From positions 2,587,501 to 2,651,500 of the forward strand of contig NZ_CP072648.1 of NCBI RefSeq assembly GCF_018304825.1: a stretch of DNA of 64,000 nucleotides, in the 5' to 3' direction. This document shows positions 24,874 to 35,579 of this stretch, one piece after another. The translations under genes were made by a program, and so were the position numbers. How positions within the stretch are numbered: the stretch's first letter is position 1; the number at the start of each line of letters is the position of its first letter. This DNA is from Chloracidobacterium validum (GTDB lineage Bacteria; Acidobacteriota; Blastocatellia; Chloracidobacteriales; Chloracidobacteriaceae). The notes beneath the pieces are model-generated. The model was not told the DNA's origin and made no database searches. It worked only from the letters and a program-made list of their open reading frames with translations.

Positions 24874-27579
24874 ACGGATCGTCAGGTTACGGCCCGGAGC
24901 GTCAACCCCAGATGAAATCGTGCGGTAGTTCTGATCTAGAAGGTTGTCAACCGCCACCGTGAGGTCCTGCCGTTCGCCAAACCGATACCCACCGCGAAGG
25001 TTGAGCGTCATCCAACCCGGCAACACGGGGAAAAGCGGGGCGCTGGTTGCCGTCCCAAGCACGCGGTTCTGGATTTGCGCCAGGGTCTCGCCGGTCAGCC
25101 GCAGGCGGTCGTCTGCCGTGCCGAATCGGCCGTCGGGGCCGGCCTCGACCAAGCCCCGGACGGTCGCGCCGCGCCGGAAAAAGTTCTGAATTTGCGTGCG
25201 CGTTCGGGTTGCGCCAATGCGCCGGTCGTCCAGATTGAGCGATGACAAACGGGTTTGCCGATGCGCGGCGGCCGCCACGCCTTCCACCCACCACGCGCTG
25301 CCTGGAGGTTGATAGCGAAGGCGCAGGAGTCCCTGCGGCGGCGGCGTGCCTCCCTCGACATCCGGCGGTTGCCCGGTAGCGCGGTCTTCCGCATGCAGCC
25401 AGGTGAAATTGCCGGACAGCGACCAGCTTGGTGTGAGCTTGACGCCTAGCGAGCTTTCAATGCCAACAATACGCGCATCCGTGAAGTTGGCACGGATCCG
25501 CACCGGACTCACCGCCGGCGCAACGAAGACCGCGCCGGTTGGCAGTTGCGCCGTGATGATTTCCGTCCCCAGGCGCGTGCCCACTGCGCCCAGGGGTAAA
25601 ATCAGTGTCTGGGTTGTCAGGAGGTCATTGATGTTGGTCACGAAGCCGGTGACATCGGCATCCAGCCGCCCGTTGCGGTAGCGCAGACTGCCTTCGTAGC
25701 TCAGGCTGCTTTCTGGAATGACCTGTCGAACCGGCAGCCCAGTTGAAACAGCCGTGGCATCGGCGGTGGTTCCGATGAAGGCATTGCGTCCGGCAACGGC
25801 GGGGGCAGCAACCTCATACACGCCGTTACCCTGGAGTCCAAGCGAACCCAAGTCCGTCATGTTTGGCGGACGAAAGCCACGCGCCACATTACCGGCTAAA
25901 ACAAAGCCGCGCCCAAGCTGCCATGCGCCGCTCAGGCGAAAGGTCCAGGCGGCCGTTCGTACGGCATCGTCCTCGACGACGGCCCGCCCGCCGACCGGCG
26001 CATTGTCACGCGCGCGCGCCCGATAGGAAGCCACGCCGTAGCGCAGACTCGCGGACAAACGCAGGCGATTCGGCAGAGCCTCCCACACATCTTGGACAAA
26101 GAAGCCGTAGTTGTTGACGTACGCGCCGGTTGGCACCCGCGGGCGAGCTGCGACGGCGACACCTGTCGTTGGATTGACGTCGAACGCTCGCCCGCGCATG
26201 ACATCCCGGTAAACATCCGCGCCGCCCAGCAGGGTATGCCGTCCAACGACCTTCGAGCCAAAGAGCGATACCCCACCGGTGCGCGTCCGCTCATACTGTG
26301 AACCGATGAGCGCCTGTGGGTTGCCCTGGCCACCCTGGTTGATGCGTTCCTCGCGCTGGATGTTGAAACTTCCGGTGACGGTCACACTGTCGAACCAGCC
26401 AATCCGTTGGCCGTCATAGCGCACATAGCCAAAATCAAGCATCAGGTTTCCAAGCCGCGCGATGAGGTTGCCGTCGCCGCCAAGCAACTGATCCGACCGC
26501 TTGCCGCCGTCCTGCTGTCCGCGTTGGTAGTGGAAGACGAACTGATGCCCGCTGGCGGGCGTCGCCACGGCCTTGAGGCTGCCGGCATACTCGGTAAAGG
26601 CCGTGTCGGGCTGGCGCTCGCCATAGAAGCGATTCGATGGCAAATCAAAAAACCGGGTCACGGCTGCGCGGGAGTCGCGCCCGCCACCTGCGCGGAGCGT
26701 GTTGATCCGCCGCCCGGCCACATTCACCACCGCGCCAACGCGGGTCGTTCCAAAGGCAAGGCGCGTGGCGTTGCCAAAACCGGCAGTGGCGCTTGTGCCA
26801 AAGAACGAACTTTCGCCGCGAAACTCAAAGCCAGTTGCCGTCAGTGGCGCGGTCGCCGTGAGCAACTGGATGCTCCCGCCCAAGCTGTCGCTGCCATACT
26901 GTGCGCCGTGGGGGCCATGGAGTACCTCCGCGCCACGCAGCCCGCTGGGTTCGAGCAAGTTGAAAAAGGTGCTGATGCCGCCTCGCTGGGCACTGGTGGT
27001 GTACCGCACGCCATCCACGAAAACCGATACGCGACTAGCCACCAACCCACGGACGAAGACCCCACCGAGCGTCGGGCTGGTCTGCTGGACAGACAGCCCG
27101 GCCTCTTCAGCGAAAGCCTCAGCCAAGCCCTGCGTCGCGCGCTCCCGCAACCGCCCGACCGGAATCACCGTGACCGTTTGCCCAAGTTCGTCTTTGTCTT
27201 GCACCAACCCGACATCGGCCGTCACGGTGACCGTCTCGGCAACAGACGTGGTGACCACAACCAGATCGCGCTGAGTCGGGACGCCGGCTGCCAGCGCGAC
27301 GGCCAATCGAACACCAAGCCCATCGGCTGTCGCGGCAACGAGTTCGTAGGCCCCAGGTTGAATGTCGTCAAAGAGATAGCGACCATCCGTGTCGCTGAGG
27401 GCGGTCGCCACGACCGACTGACGCGCGGTCAGCAACGTCAATCGCGCATTGGCCACCGGCACACCCGCAACGTTGCGCACATATCCGGTCAGCGTCGTTG
27501 AATCCCTTGCCGCCACTTGGGCAAGGCCTAGCCACAAGCCACTCCCAAGGAGGAGGGCGAGCGCCAAGAAACGTCTCAT
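24856..27579 (-). CDS. TonB-dependent receptor with carboxypeptidase-regulatory-like N-terminal domain
   Basis: The 907-residue outer-membrane protein has a signal peptide (RRFLALALLLGSGLWLGLA), a CarboxypepD_reg beta domain (about 27-112: LTGYVRNVAGVPVANARLTL), a plug (about 125-245) and a 22-strand barrel ending LTIRYTVRF, where the final Phe is the usual BAM signal. Such receptors import bulky nutrients or metal chelates using TonB energy; the substrate cannot be told. The plug has HGPHGAQYGSDSLGG and the barrel NLLDQNYRTISSGVDAPGR. Expression may depend on the gap at 27580-27614, which is short and ends in a tRNA gene, so its promoter may lie inside or before the tRNA. Confidence 0.9.
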   Translation of the reverse strand: MRRFLALALLLGSGLWLGLAQVAARDSTTLTGYVRNVAGVPVANARLTLLTARQSVVATALSDTDGRYLFDDIQPGAYELVAATADGLGVRLAVALAAGVPTQRDLVVVTTSVAETVTVTADVGLVQDKDELGQTVTVIPVGRLRERATQGLAEAFAEEAGLSVQQTSPTLGGVFVRGLVASRVSVFVDGVRYTTSAQRGGISTFFNLLEPSGLRGAEVLHGPHGAQYGSDSLGGSIQLLTATAPLTATGFEFRGESSFFGTSATAGFGNATRLAFGTTRVGAVVNVAGRRINTLRAGGGRDSRAAVTRFFDLPSNRFYGERQPDTAFTEYAGSLKAVATPASGHQFVFHYQRGQQDGGKRSDQLLGGDGNLIARLGNLMLDFGYVRYDGQRIGWFDSVTVTGSFNIQREERINQGGQGNPQALIGSQYERTRTGGVSLFGSKVVGRHTLLGGADVYRDVMRGRAFDVNPTTGVAVAARPRVPTGAYVNNYGFFVQDVWEALPNRLRLSASLRYGVASYRARARDNAPVGGRAVVEDDAVRTAAWTFRLSGAWQLGRGFVLAGNVARGFRPPNMTDLGSLGLQGNGVYEVAAPAVAGRNAFIGTTADATAVSTGLPVRQVIPESSLSYEGSLRYRNGRLDADVTGFVTNINDLLTTQTLILPLGAVGTRLGTEIITAQLPTGAVFVAPAVSPVRIRANFTDARIVGIESSLGVKLTPSWSLSGNFTWLHAEDRATGQPPDVEGGTPPPQGLLRLRYQPPGSAWWVEGVAAAAHRQTRLSSLNLDDRRIGATRTRTQIQNFFRRGATVRGLVEAGPDGRFGTADDRLRLTGETLAQIQNRVLGTATSAPLFPVLPGWMTLNLRGGYRFGERQDLTVAVDNLLDQNYRTISSGVDAPGRNLTIRYTVRF

Positions 27580-27614
27580 AAATCTTGTGAAGGCCTAGCG
27601 CGTTTGAAAGAAAG

Positions 27615-27704
27615 TGGCGGAGAAGGAGGGATTCGAACCCTCGGTACGCTTTCGCGTACACCGGTTTAGCAAACCAGCGCACTAGGCCACTATGCGACTT
27701 CTCC
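27615..27704 (-). tRNA. tRNA-Ser (GCT)
   Basis: Read on the minus strand the 5' end is GGAGAAG at 27704, paired with CTTCTCC, discriminator G and an encoded CCA at 27615-27617. The anticodon loop TTGCTAA between the stem halves CTGGT and ACCGG gives anticodon GCT (Ser, AGC/AGU). The variable arm is long (GTACGCGAAAGCGTAC), as in serine tRNAs. The T-loop reads TTCGAATC. Confidence 0.97.
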
Positions 27705-27726
27705 GCGTGACCTCATAAGTTCAGTA

Positions 27727-27756
27727 AGTATCGTGCGCCGGTTTACATCCTGTCAA
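27727..27756 (-). promoter_or_regulatory. Probable sigma-70 promoter of tRNA-Ser
   Basis: On the minus strand TTGACA (27756-27751) is followed after 18 bases by GATACT (27732-27727), about 22 bases before the tRNA 5' end. The -35 box is perfect and the -10 matches 4 of 6, so this is a good but unproven promoter. Confidence 0.5.
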
Positions 27757-27882
27757 GGTCGTTCTTGGGCGTGGCCGTCGTTCCTCGATAGGCTGGCCCG
27801 TCTTGCCCGTCTTGACACATACCGCTTGGCAAGGACGCAGAACCCAGGCAGGATGCAGGAACGAGGTTGACACAAGGGAGAG

Positions 27883-28290
27883 GTGGCTTTGAAACAGGTC
27901 CTCTTGAAGAACGTCCTGGTGGGACTGGTCCTCATGGGACTGATGACCCCAATGGTCTGGGCGCAGAAGCGCGTCAAGTTTCCCAAGGGTCAAACGTCGG
28001 TCATCTTGAAGGGCCGCACCACGGGTGGTCCGAGCGAAAGCGGCGGGATGAATCCGGTGGCTTACGTGTTCCGCGCGCGGCGTGGGCAGCATTTGACACT
28101 CCGGTTGACTTCGGCCCGGAAACATGCCGTTTTCGGACTTTACGCGCCGGGCATGGAGCTTGTTGAAGGCGCGCAGGGCGTCACCGACTGGAGCGGTGAG
28201 CTTCCCGCGACGGGAGACTACGAAATCATCGTTTTCCCCGAAGATGAGCGAACCAACACCACCTTTGCGCTCGAAATTACCATTGTTTGA
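27883..28290 (+). CDS. Secreted beta-sandwich protein (PPC-domain-like), hypothetical
   Basis: The 135-residue protein has a signal peptide (VLVGLVLMGLMTPMVWAQ) and a beta-rich mature part with AYVFRARRGQHLTLRL, HAVFGLYAPG and LPATGDYEIIVFPE. The pattern of a polar G-Q-x-L-x-L strand followed by G-D-Y-x-I/V is that of bacterial pre-peptidase C-terminal (PPC)-type domains, which bind substrates or help fold secreted enzymes. The start is GTG 27883, with GGGAG a few bases upstream; no ATG suits. It is not clearly linked to its neighbours. Confidence 0.65.
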   Translation: MALKQVLLKNVLVGLVLMGLMTPMVWAQKRVKFPKGQTSVILKGRTTGGPSESGGMNPVAYVFRARRGQHLTLRLTSARKHAVFGLYAPGMELVEGAQGVTDWSGELPATGDYEIIVFPEDERTNTTFALEITIV

Positions 28291-28338
28291 GTTCCCGCCG
28301 GTGGCAATAGCCCCTCGCTGAATAGAGAGAATGGTACC

Positions 28339-28905
28339 ATGCAACTGCGCTCCGACGTGACACTGACCACGGCACGCTTGTTGCTCCGACCAACGGCGCT
28401 GGATGATTTCCCGCGCTGGGCGGAGATGATGGCTGACCCAGAGGCAGCTCGGCATATTGGCGGCGCGCAACCACCAGCCGTCACTTGGCGCGCCATGATG
28501 AGCATGGCCGGCGCGTGGGCGCTGACCGGCGTGGCGATGTTCTCCGTGCTTGAACGCGCAACCGGCCGTTGGGTAGGTCGGATTGGACCTTGGCAGCCCT
28601 ACGGCTGGCCGGGAACTGAAGTCGGATGGGCGTTGCACCGCGATGCCTGGGGCAAGGGCTACGCTACCGAAGCGGCGGCGGCCTGCCTGGACTATGCCTT
28701 CGATAGCCTCGGTTGGGATGAGGTCATCCACTGTATCGCGCCGGACAACACGGCCTCCCAACGGGTTGCCCAGCGCCTGGGCGCGCGCAAGCAAAGGGTG
28801 GCGCGACTGCCCGAACCCTACCACCACGAACCAATTGAAGTTTGGGGACAGTCCCGTGCCGACTGGGCCATCCACCGACAACACCTGAGCCGCGCCATAG
28901 GCTGA
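28339..28905 (+). CDS. GNAT acetyltransferase (RimJ/RimL-like)
   Basis: The 188-residue protein begins LTTARLLLRPTALDDFPRW, the standard start of RimJ/RimL-type N-acetyltransferases. GRIGPWQPYGWPGTEVGW, HRDAWGKGYATEAA (acetyl-CoA binding) and DNTASQRVAQRLGAR follow. It should acetylate an amine, either an N-terminus of a protein or a small molecule; which one is not known. Confidence 0.88.
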   Translation: MQLRSDVTLTTARLLLRPTALDDFPRWAEMMADPEAARHIGGAQPPAVTWRAMMSMAGAWALTGVAMFSVLERATGRWVGRIGPWQPYGWPGTEVGWALHRDAWGKGYATEAAAACLDYAFDSLGWDEVIHCIAPDNTASQRVAQRLGARKQRVARLPEPYHHEPIEVWGQSRADWAIHRQHLSRAIG

Positions 28906-29003
28906 CAGAGGGTTGCCCATGGTGTGGAATGCCGGGTTTTGAACCATACGGGCGTTATGTTTGATTCGATCGCCTAACCCGTACCGTCCCTGTCCTGCTG
29001 TTC

Positions 29004-32000
29004 ATGGAGCCAGCTTTCGTTCGTTCGCTTAGTTTAGTGGCCTGCCTCAGCTTGATGCTTTTGGCATTACTGTTCGCTGGCGGGCCTATCGCCGCCGACC
29101 GTGTCGCCCAGCCGCAACCAGAGTTTCGATTGACGCCGGCCGGAACACTGATCCGGGATGCCAAGACGCACCAACCGGCCGTTGGCGCGTTGCCGGTCAA
29201 GCTGGTTCGCTCCCCAGATGGTCGCTATCTCGTCGTCGTCAACAGCGGCTTCGGCATGCAGCGCAACGCGACGCATCACCTGCACCAGTCACTGGCCGTT
29301 ATTGACTTGGCAGCGCGGCCGGCTCCGGTCGTCATTCAGAATGTCTATGTTCCGGCACCGCAGAGTGTTTGCGTCGGGGCCGTGTTTTCTCCAACGCGGA
29401 CGGAAGCGGGCAGCTACACCTTGTATGTCTCCGGTGGAAACGAAAACAAAATCTGGTGTTTTCAGTTCACCCCCGGAGCCGAGCGTCCGCTAACGCCGGC
29501 AGCCGACGACTTCAACGTGTCCGTGGAAGCGCCGTTTCTGGATGTGACCACCATGGCCACGGAGCCAGCCTCCCCGCGCTACAACAACAATTTCGCACCG
29601 GTGTTTCCGCTGGGTTTGGCGCTTGACGCCGCTGGCGACACGCTCTACAGCGCCAACAATCTGGGCGACAGCTTGGGCATCCTGCACCTGAATCGTGACC
29701 AGCCCAGCCTCAGCAGCGTGAAGCTGCAAAACCCTAAGCGGCCGACGCAGGCAACCTACCCTTACGAGGTCGTCGTTGTCTCGACTGCCCAGGGTGAGAA
29801 GGTCTATGTGTCGTGCTGGGGCGACGGTTCACTGGCGGTTGTCAATCCGGGTAGGCAGGCCGTCAAGTTTATCGAGCTTGCCCGTCATCCAACGGCTATG
29901 GCGCTCGACCGCGCCCAAACGCGACTCTACGTCGTCAACTCAGACGGCGATGCGGTCAGTGTCATAGATACCAGCCGGGACGTTGAGATCGAACGGATCG
30001 CGCTCCGACTGGATGAAAGGCAGCGTGGGGGCGCGAGTCCGCAGAGCTTGGCACTGGATGAAACAGAAAGCGTGCTCTATGTCGCCAACGCGCGGGCCAA
30101 CTGTATTGCGGTCGTCGCGCTCGGCGAGCAGGCGCGTCCCGCCGGGGCGACCAACGGGGCGCAACGCTCAACCGCTCCAACATCCAGACAGCCATCCAGG
30201 CAGCGACAACGTTCCAAAGAAACCGAGCGGGAAGCGGAAAGCACCGAAAAACGCCAGATGTCGTGCGTGAGGGGCTTCATCCCGACCGGCCTCTATCCAT
30301 CGGCCGTTGCCGTGGTGGGCAACCTACTGATAGTCGGAAATGGCAAAGGAACTGGGTTTGAAAACTCATCGGTCGTCGCCACTTCGTCAGGACGCTTCCC
30401 CAATGCTCCAAACGACCGTTTTCCGGTCGGAACCGGCCAACATCAGCAGGGTGGGCAGTATAGCGTCGCGCTGGTTGGCGGAACACTGAGCCGCATCACG
30501 CTGCCTGATGACCGGCAACTGGCCGACTACACCCGGCAAACCCTCCAGAACATCGGCTTGCTCGGTGCGCGTCGGACCCGACTCTTTAGCGGGGCGTCCC
30601 CGATCAAGCACATCATCTACGTCATCAAGGAAAACCGCACCTACGACTCCGTCTTTGGTGATTTGGAAAAAGCCGGAGACGGAACACCGGCCGATGGCGA
30701 TCCTTACCTGGCACTCTTTGGGGCAGGCGATGCGGCGGTTGCCCGCGATGGCACGGCCCAGATCGTGACGCCGAATCACCGCGCACTGGCCCTACGATTT
30801 GGTTTGTTTGACCGCTTCTTCGTCAACTCAGAAGCTAGCCCGGACGGGCACAACTGGGCGACGGCGGCCCTGTCGAGCGACTATACCGACAAAGCGTTTC
30901 GCTGGGAGTACTCGCGGCGGTCACGCACCTATGATTACGAAGGCTTCAATCGTTTGCCGAACTTTGCGCCGCGCGCTGGCGTCCCTCCGGCGTTTGACCT
31001 GCCGGCGACGGCGGAGGACATCGAGCGTTTTCTGGATCGGTTCATTCCCTACCGGCAGGGCGCGCGCGACGTTGCCGAACCCGAAACCCTGTATCTCTGG
31101 GACGCGGTTGCGCGTGCCGGATTGACCTATCGCAACTATGGCGAGTTTGTCGGAACGGTGTCGCAGGCAGAACTCGATGCCATCAACGCCAATCGGCGCC
31201 GGACATACCCGGATTTGACGCCGAACGTGACGGCGACACCAACGAAGAAAGCGCTAGAAGGCAAGGTTTGCCCGACCTTTCGCAACTTCGACATGCACAC
31301 GCCCGACGCCATGACGACCGATTCTTACCTTGCGGCCGTTCAGAGCGCAGGCGCGGTGGATGCCGTCATCTCGCTCCAGCATCCTGATGGTCGCTTTCGG
31401 GGCACGTCACGGCTTGGCGCGTGGCTGGACGAGTTCAACCAGTATGTGGAAGCGCGGAAGGCAACCGGACGTGATGCGTTGCCGAATCTTTCGATGGTGC
31501 GTCTTTCCAATGACCACACGAGCGGGATGACGCCAGGGCTTCCGACACCACAGTTTCACGTTGCCGATAATGACTACGCGCTTGGACGCTTGGTCGAGGC
31601 CGTTTCAACCTCGCCTTACTGGAAAGACACCGCCATCTTTGTCGTCGAAGACGATGCGCAAAACGGTCCCGACCATGTGGATTGTCATCGGTCGGTAGCC
31701 TTGGTCATCAGCGCCTACAATCGCCCCGGACGGCTCATTCACGAATATCACACGACCGTCAGTTTGATTCGCACGATGGAGCTGCTGCTTGGGCTGCCGC
31801 CAATGAACGCACTGGATGCAAACGCTGTACCGATGGCGATATTTCAAGACCAGCCTGACCTGCGCCCGTACCGGGCCCTGCTCCCAACCGTCGCGGCGAG
31901 CAATCTCCTGGTCGGTCCGCCCAAAACCGCCCAGGAAGCAGCGATGGTGCGGTGGTGCCGCGCCATGAACCTCGCCCATGCCGACCTGGAAGACGCGGAT

Positions 32001-32120
32001 GAACTCAACGACATCATCTGGTACGCGGCTTGTGGAGACCGCCGACCGGGACCAGGACCGAGTCCGCATTTGCCGGTTTTTGCCGCGTTGGCGCAGGGCG
32101 TCGCCGAGCGCGACGATTGA
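29004..32120 (+). CDS. Exported propeller-phosphoesterase (YVTN/YncE-like plus phosphoesterase domain)
   Basis: The 1038-residue protein has a signal peptide (SLVACLSLMLLALLFAGG), an N-terminal beta-propeller of YVTN-type repeats (about 50-380; units such as KLYVVNSDGDAVSVID and VLYVANARANCIAVV), a short basic Arg/Ser/Gln/Glu-rich stretch near 390-415, then a phosphoesterase domain of the family seen in acid phosphatases and phospholipase C (about 535-1000). KHIIYVIKENRTYDSVFGD is its first motif, with NSEASPDGHNWATA, HDGRFRG-type and DDAQNGPDHVDCHRS motifs after it. It likely hydrolyses phosphate esters outside the cytoplasm, with the propeller for binding. Such fusions are known in environmental bacteria. 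Its length is fully open without stops. Confidence 0.85.
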   Translation: MEPAFVRSLSLVACLSLMLLALLFAGGPIAADRVAQPQPEFRLTPAGTLIRDAKTHQPAVGALPVKLVRSPDGRYLVVVNSGFGMQRNATHHLHQSLAVIDLAARPAPVVIQNVYVPAPQSVCVGAVFSPTRTEAGSYTLYVSGGNENKIWCFQFTPGAERPLTPAADDFNVSVEAPFLDVTTMATEPASPRYNNNFAPVFPLGLALDAAGDTLYSANNLGDSLGILHLNRDQPSLSSVKLQNPKRPTQATYPYEVVVVSTAQGEKVYVSCWGDGSLAVVNPGRQAVKFIELARHPTAMALDRAQTRLYVVNSDGDAVSVIDTSRDVEIERIALRLDERQRGGASPQSLALDETESVLYVANARANCIAVVALGEQARPAGATNGAQRSTAPTSRQPSRQRQRSKETEREAESTEKRQMSCVRGFIPTGLYPSAVAVVGNLLIVGNGKGTGFENSSVVATSSGRFPNAPNDRFPVGTGQHQQGGQYSVALVGGTLSRITLPDDRQLADYTRQTLQNIGLLGARRTRLFSGASPIKHIIYVIKENRTYDSVFGDLEKAGDGTPADGDPYLALFGAGDAAVARDGTAQIVTPNHRALALRFGLFDRFFVNSEASPDGHNWATAALSSDYTDKAFRWEYSRRSRTYDYEGFNRLPNFAPRAGVPPAFDLPATAEDIERFLDRFIPYRQGARDVAEPETLYLWDAVARAGLTYRNYGEFVGTVSQAELDAINANRRRTYPDLTPNVTATPTKKALEGKVCPTFRNFDMHTPDAMTTDSYLAAVQSAGAVDAVISLQHPDGRFRGTSRLGAWLDEFNQYVEARKATGRDALPNLSMVRLSNDHTSGMTPGLPTPQFHVADNDYALGRLVEAVSTSPYWKDTAIFVVEDDAQNGPDHVDCHRSVALVISAYNRPGRLIHEYHTTVSLIRTMELLLGLPPMNALDANAVPMAIFQDQPDLRPYRALLPTVAASNLLVGPPKTAQEAAMVRWCRAMNLAHADLEDADELNDIIWYAACGDRRPGPGPSPHLPVFAALAQGVAERDD

Positions 32121-32226
32121 ACCAACCACTACCTGCCCTGATAAAAAACTTGACACTGCTTTTCGTAACGCGATAGAGAAGCGCCCAGTCCTTTCATCAT
32201 TCCTTAACTTTTGAGAGTGAATTGAC

Positions 32227-32868
32227 ATGGTGCTTCACTTAGGGAAGCAACTGCGTCGTCTTGTTGTGACGACCGTTGTGGTACTCACCTTGGCTACGGC
32301 CGCCTCGGCTCAAATCGAAGACAATCGTCACCAGCCCTACAAAGGCTTCACTTGGGGTTATTGTACCTACTATGCCGCGCAGGTTTTCGATCACTTTGCG
32401 GCCGATGAAGGCGGTATTGACTGGCGCGGCAACGGGGGCATGTGGTTGCGCGCGGCGCAGGAAAAAGGCTGGCAGACCAGCACCAACCCACGCGATGCGC
32501 GGATTGGCGCGATTATCGTTTGGCAAAATGCCGGGCGCGGCCATGTGGCCATCGTGGATGACGTTTATGAAGATGGGATTCTCATCAGTGAAATGAACTG
32601 GCGCGTCAACAGCGATGGCGACGCCACAGGTGGCTTCAATCGCATCAGCCAGTCGTTCTTGCCTTTTTCCACGAATCTCGACCGGGGCGTACGGCGGCGC
32701 TACTGGTTTGCCGGTTATGTCTTTCCAGAGAAGGTAGCTTCGGCGGCCAACGCCGCTTCAGCCGCGAATACGCGGCTTCGGTCCGCTGAAGCGATGTCGC
32801 GCCCGCGCATCGTTTCGGAGCCGCTGCGAACAGACCAAACAGGCCGGACAGCGCTCACGCGGGACTAG
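32227..32868 (+). CDS. Exported CHAP-domain cysteine peptidase/amidase
   Basis: The 213-residue protein begins with a signal peptide (LVVTTVVVLTLATAASAQ). The CHAP domain (about 38-155) has FTWGYCTYYAA with the nucleophile Cys46, GRGHVAIVDDVYEDG with His106 and ISEMNW with an acidic or amide partner. CHAP enzymes cut peptide or amide bonds in peptidoglycan, so this is a likely cell-wall hydrolase or autolysin. The Ala/Asn tail of about 40 residues (ANAASAANTRLRSAEA) looks like a disordered spacer. A TTGACA lies near 32150, but the matching -10 box is weak. Confidence 0.85.
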   Translation: MVLHLGKQLRRLVVTTVVVLTLATAASAQIEDNRHQPYKGFTWGYCTYYAAQVFDHFAADEGGIDWRGNGGMWLRAAQEKGWQTSTNPRDARIGAIIVWQNAGRGHVAIVDDVYEDGILISEMNWRVNSDGDATGGFNRISQSFLPFSTNLDRGVRRRYWFAGYVFPEKVASAANAASAANTRLRSAEAMSRPRIVSEPLRTDQTGRTALTRD

Positions 32869-32956
32869 TTGGACCGACCTGACAGCGCGAAGCCAACCGG
32901 ATGGCGTTCGCCACCTGGATGGCGCGCCAATCCGCCTGGCTGAACCCAACATGCAG

Positions 32957-32983
32957 AAAAGCCCTAGCGTTTTGCGCTAGGGC
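32957..32983 (-). terminator. Rho-independent terminator of tmRNA
   Basis: GCCCTAGCG and CGCTAGGGC (32961-32983) form a perfect 9-bp stem around TTTTG. On the minus strand this is followed by TTTT (complement of AAAA at 32957-32960), and it lies just after the tmRNA CCA end. Confidence 0.85.
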
Positions 32984-32990
32984 TAACGGG

Positions 32991-33359
32991 TGGTGGAGAT
33001 GGAGGGAGTTGAACCCTCGTCCGCGAACCTTCGGCGTTGGAGACTACGTGCGTAGTCGCTTCCGTTGCATCTCGTACTTGCGCCGCCGGAGCAGCGACCT
33101 TGAGCAGCGCAACTACCAGCCGAGTTTTATCTCGCGGCCACGCCCTCGGCGCAGCGTTGCCGCCAGCTCGTGAACGTCACGCCTGCGTCATCCGGCACGA
33201 GCCACCGGATGGGCAGACGGCTCAGCAGTTTTTAGGCTGCGAGAGCAAATTCCTGCGTTTCGGCAGGTAATGGTTTCCACACGTTTTGACGAGCGGCATG
33301 GTCGCCCGGCACGCCTCACAAACACCTCACACTGTCCACGTCGAAACCGTGACATCCCC
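32991..33359 (-). ncRNA. ssrA: tmRNA
   Basis: The 369-base RNA on the minus strand has a tRNA-like acceptor: GGGGATG at its 5' end (33359) pairs with CATCTCC near the 3' end, followed by A and CCA (32991-32993). The T-arm region reads GAGGGTTCAACTCCCTC. The tag frame, near 33225-33270, reads GCC GAA ACG CAG GAA TTT GCT CTC GCA GCC TAA, giving [10 protein letters not shown]; the final ALAA is the usual degron that sends stalled proteins to ClpXP. A terminator follows the 3' end. Confidence 0.95.
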
Positions 33360-33454
33360 AGATTGTCAAAGAGCCGCGACACCCAAGCGCCACGACAGCA
33401 GGTGAGCATACCACATCCAAACAGGAACCATGACCTAAAAATTGCCACCTGTTC

Positions 33455-33664
33455 ACAAAAGGGTGGCACAGGCATTCCTGCCTGTGGTCAATGTCCCACC
33501 GGCTACTTTTACAAAAGGGTGGCACAGGCATTCCTGCCTGTGGCCAATGTCCCACCGGCTACTTTTACAAAAGGGTGGCACAGGCATTTCTGCCTGTGGC
33601 CAATGTCCTACCGGCTACCTTTACAAAAGAGTGGCACGGCATTCCTGCCTGTAGCCAATGTCTC
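33455..33664 (+). repeat. 56-bp tandem repeat array, 3 full copies plus one partial, with hairpin
   Basis: Copies begin at 33455, 33511, 33567 and 33623, each starting ACAAAAGGGTGGCACAGGC. The period is 56 bases and copies differ by only a few bases; the fourth runs to about 33664. Each unit holds an inverted repeat, CACAGGCA-TTCC-TGCCTGTG, an 8-bp stem with a four-base loop. The array lies between the tmRNA 5' end and lepA. The reading frame of lepA stays open through the repeats, so automatic calls may start it too early. Confidence 0.9.
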
Positions 33665-33716
33665 GCGCGTGCTATGTTCATGCGACTCCCGATTTTATGT
33701 CGCTTACGCATCCTTC

Positions 33717-35522
<1,806 letters not shown>

Positions 35523-35541
35523 GCCAGACCAGACGAGCTGC

Positions 35542-35561
35542 GCGTCATGCCTTCATGACGC
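35542..35561 (+). terminator. Hairpin after lepA
   Basis: GCGTCATG-CCTT-CATGACGC is a perfect 8-bp stem-loop 20 bases after the lepA stop. A TTTTT tract (35577-35581) lies about 15 bases further on, farther than usual for a strict terminator. Confidence 0.5.
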
Positions 35562-35579
35562 AACCATGACGCAAAGTTT

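Noticed and set aside
27721-28947. 408-residue open frame on the minus strand
   Set aside because: It covers both the secreted beta-sandwich gene and the GNAT gene on the plus strand. GNAT motifs show that the plus strand is coding.
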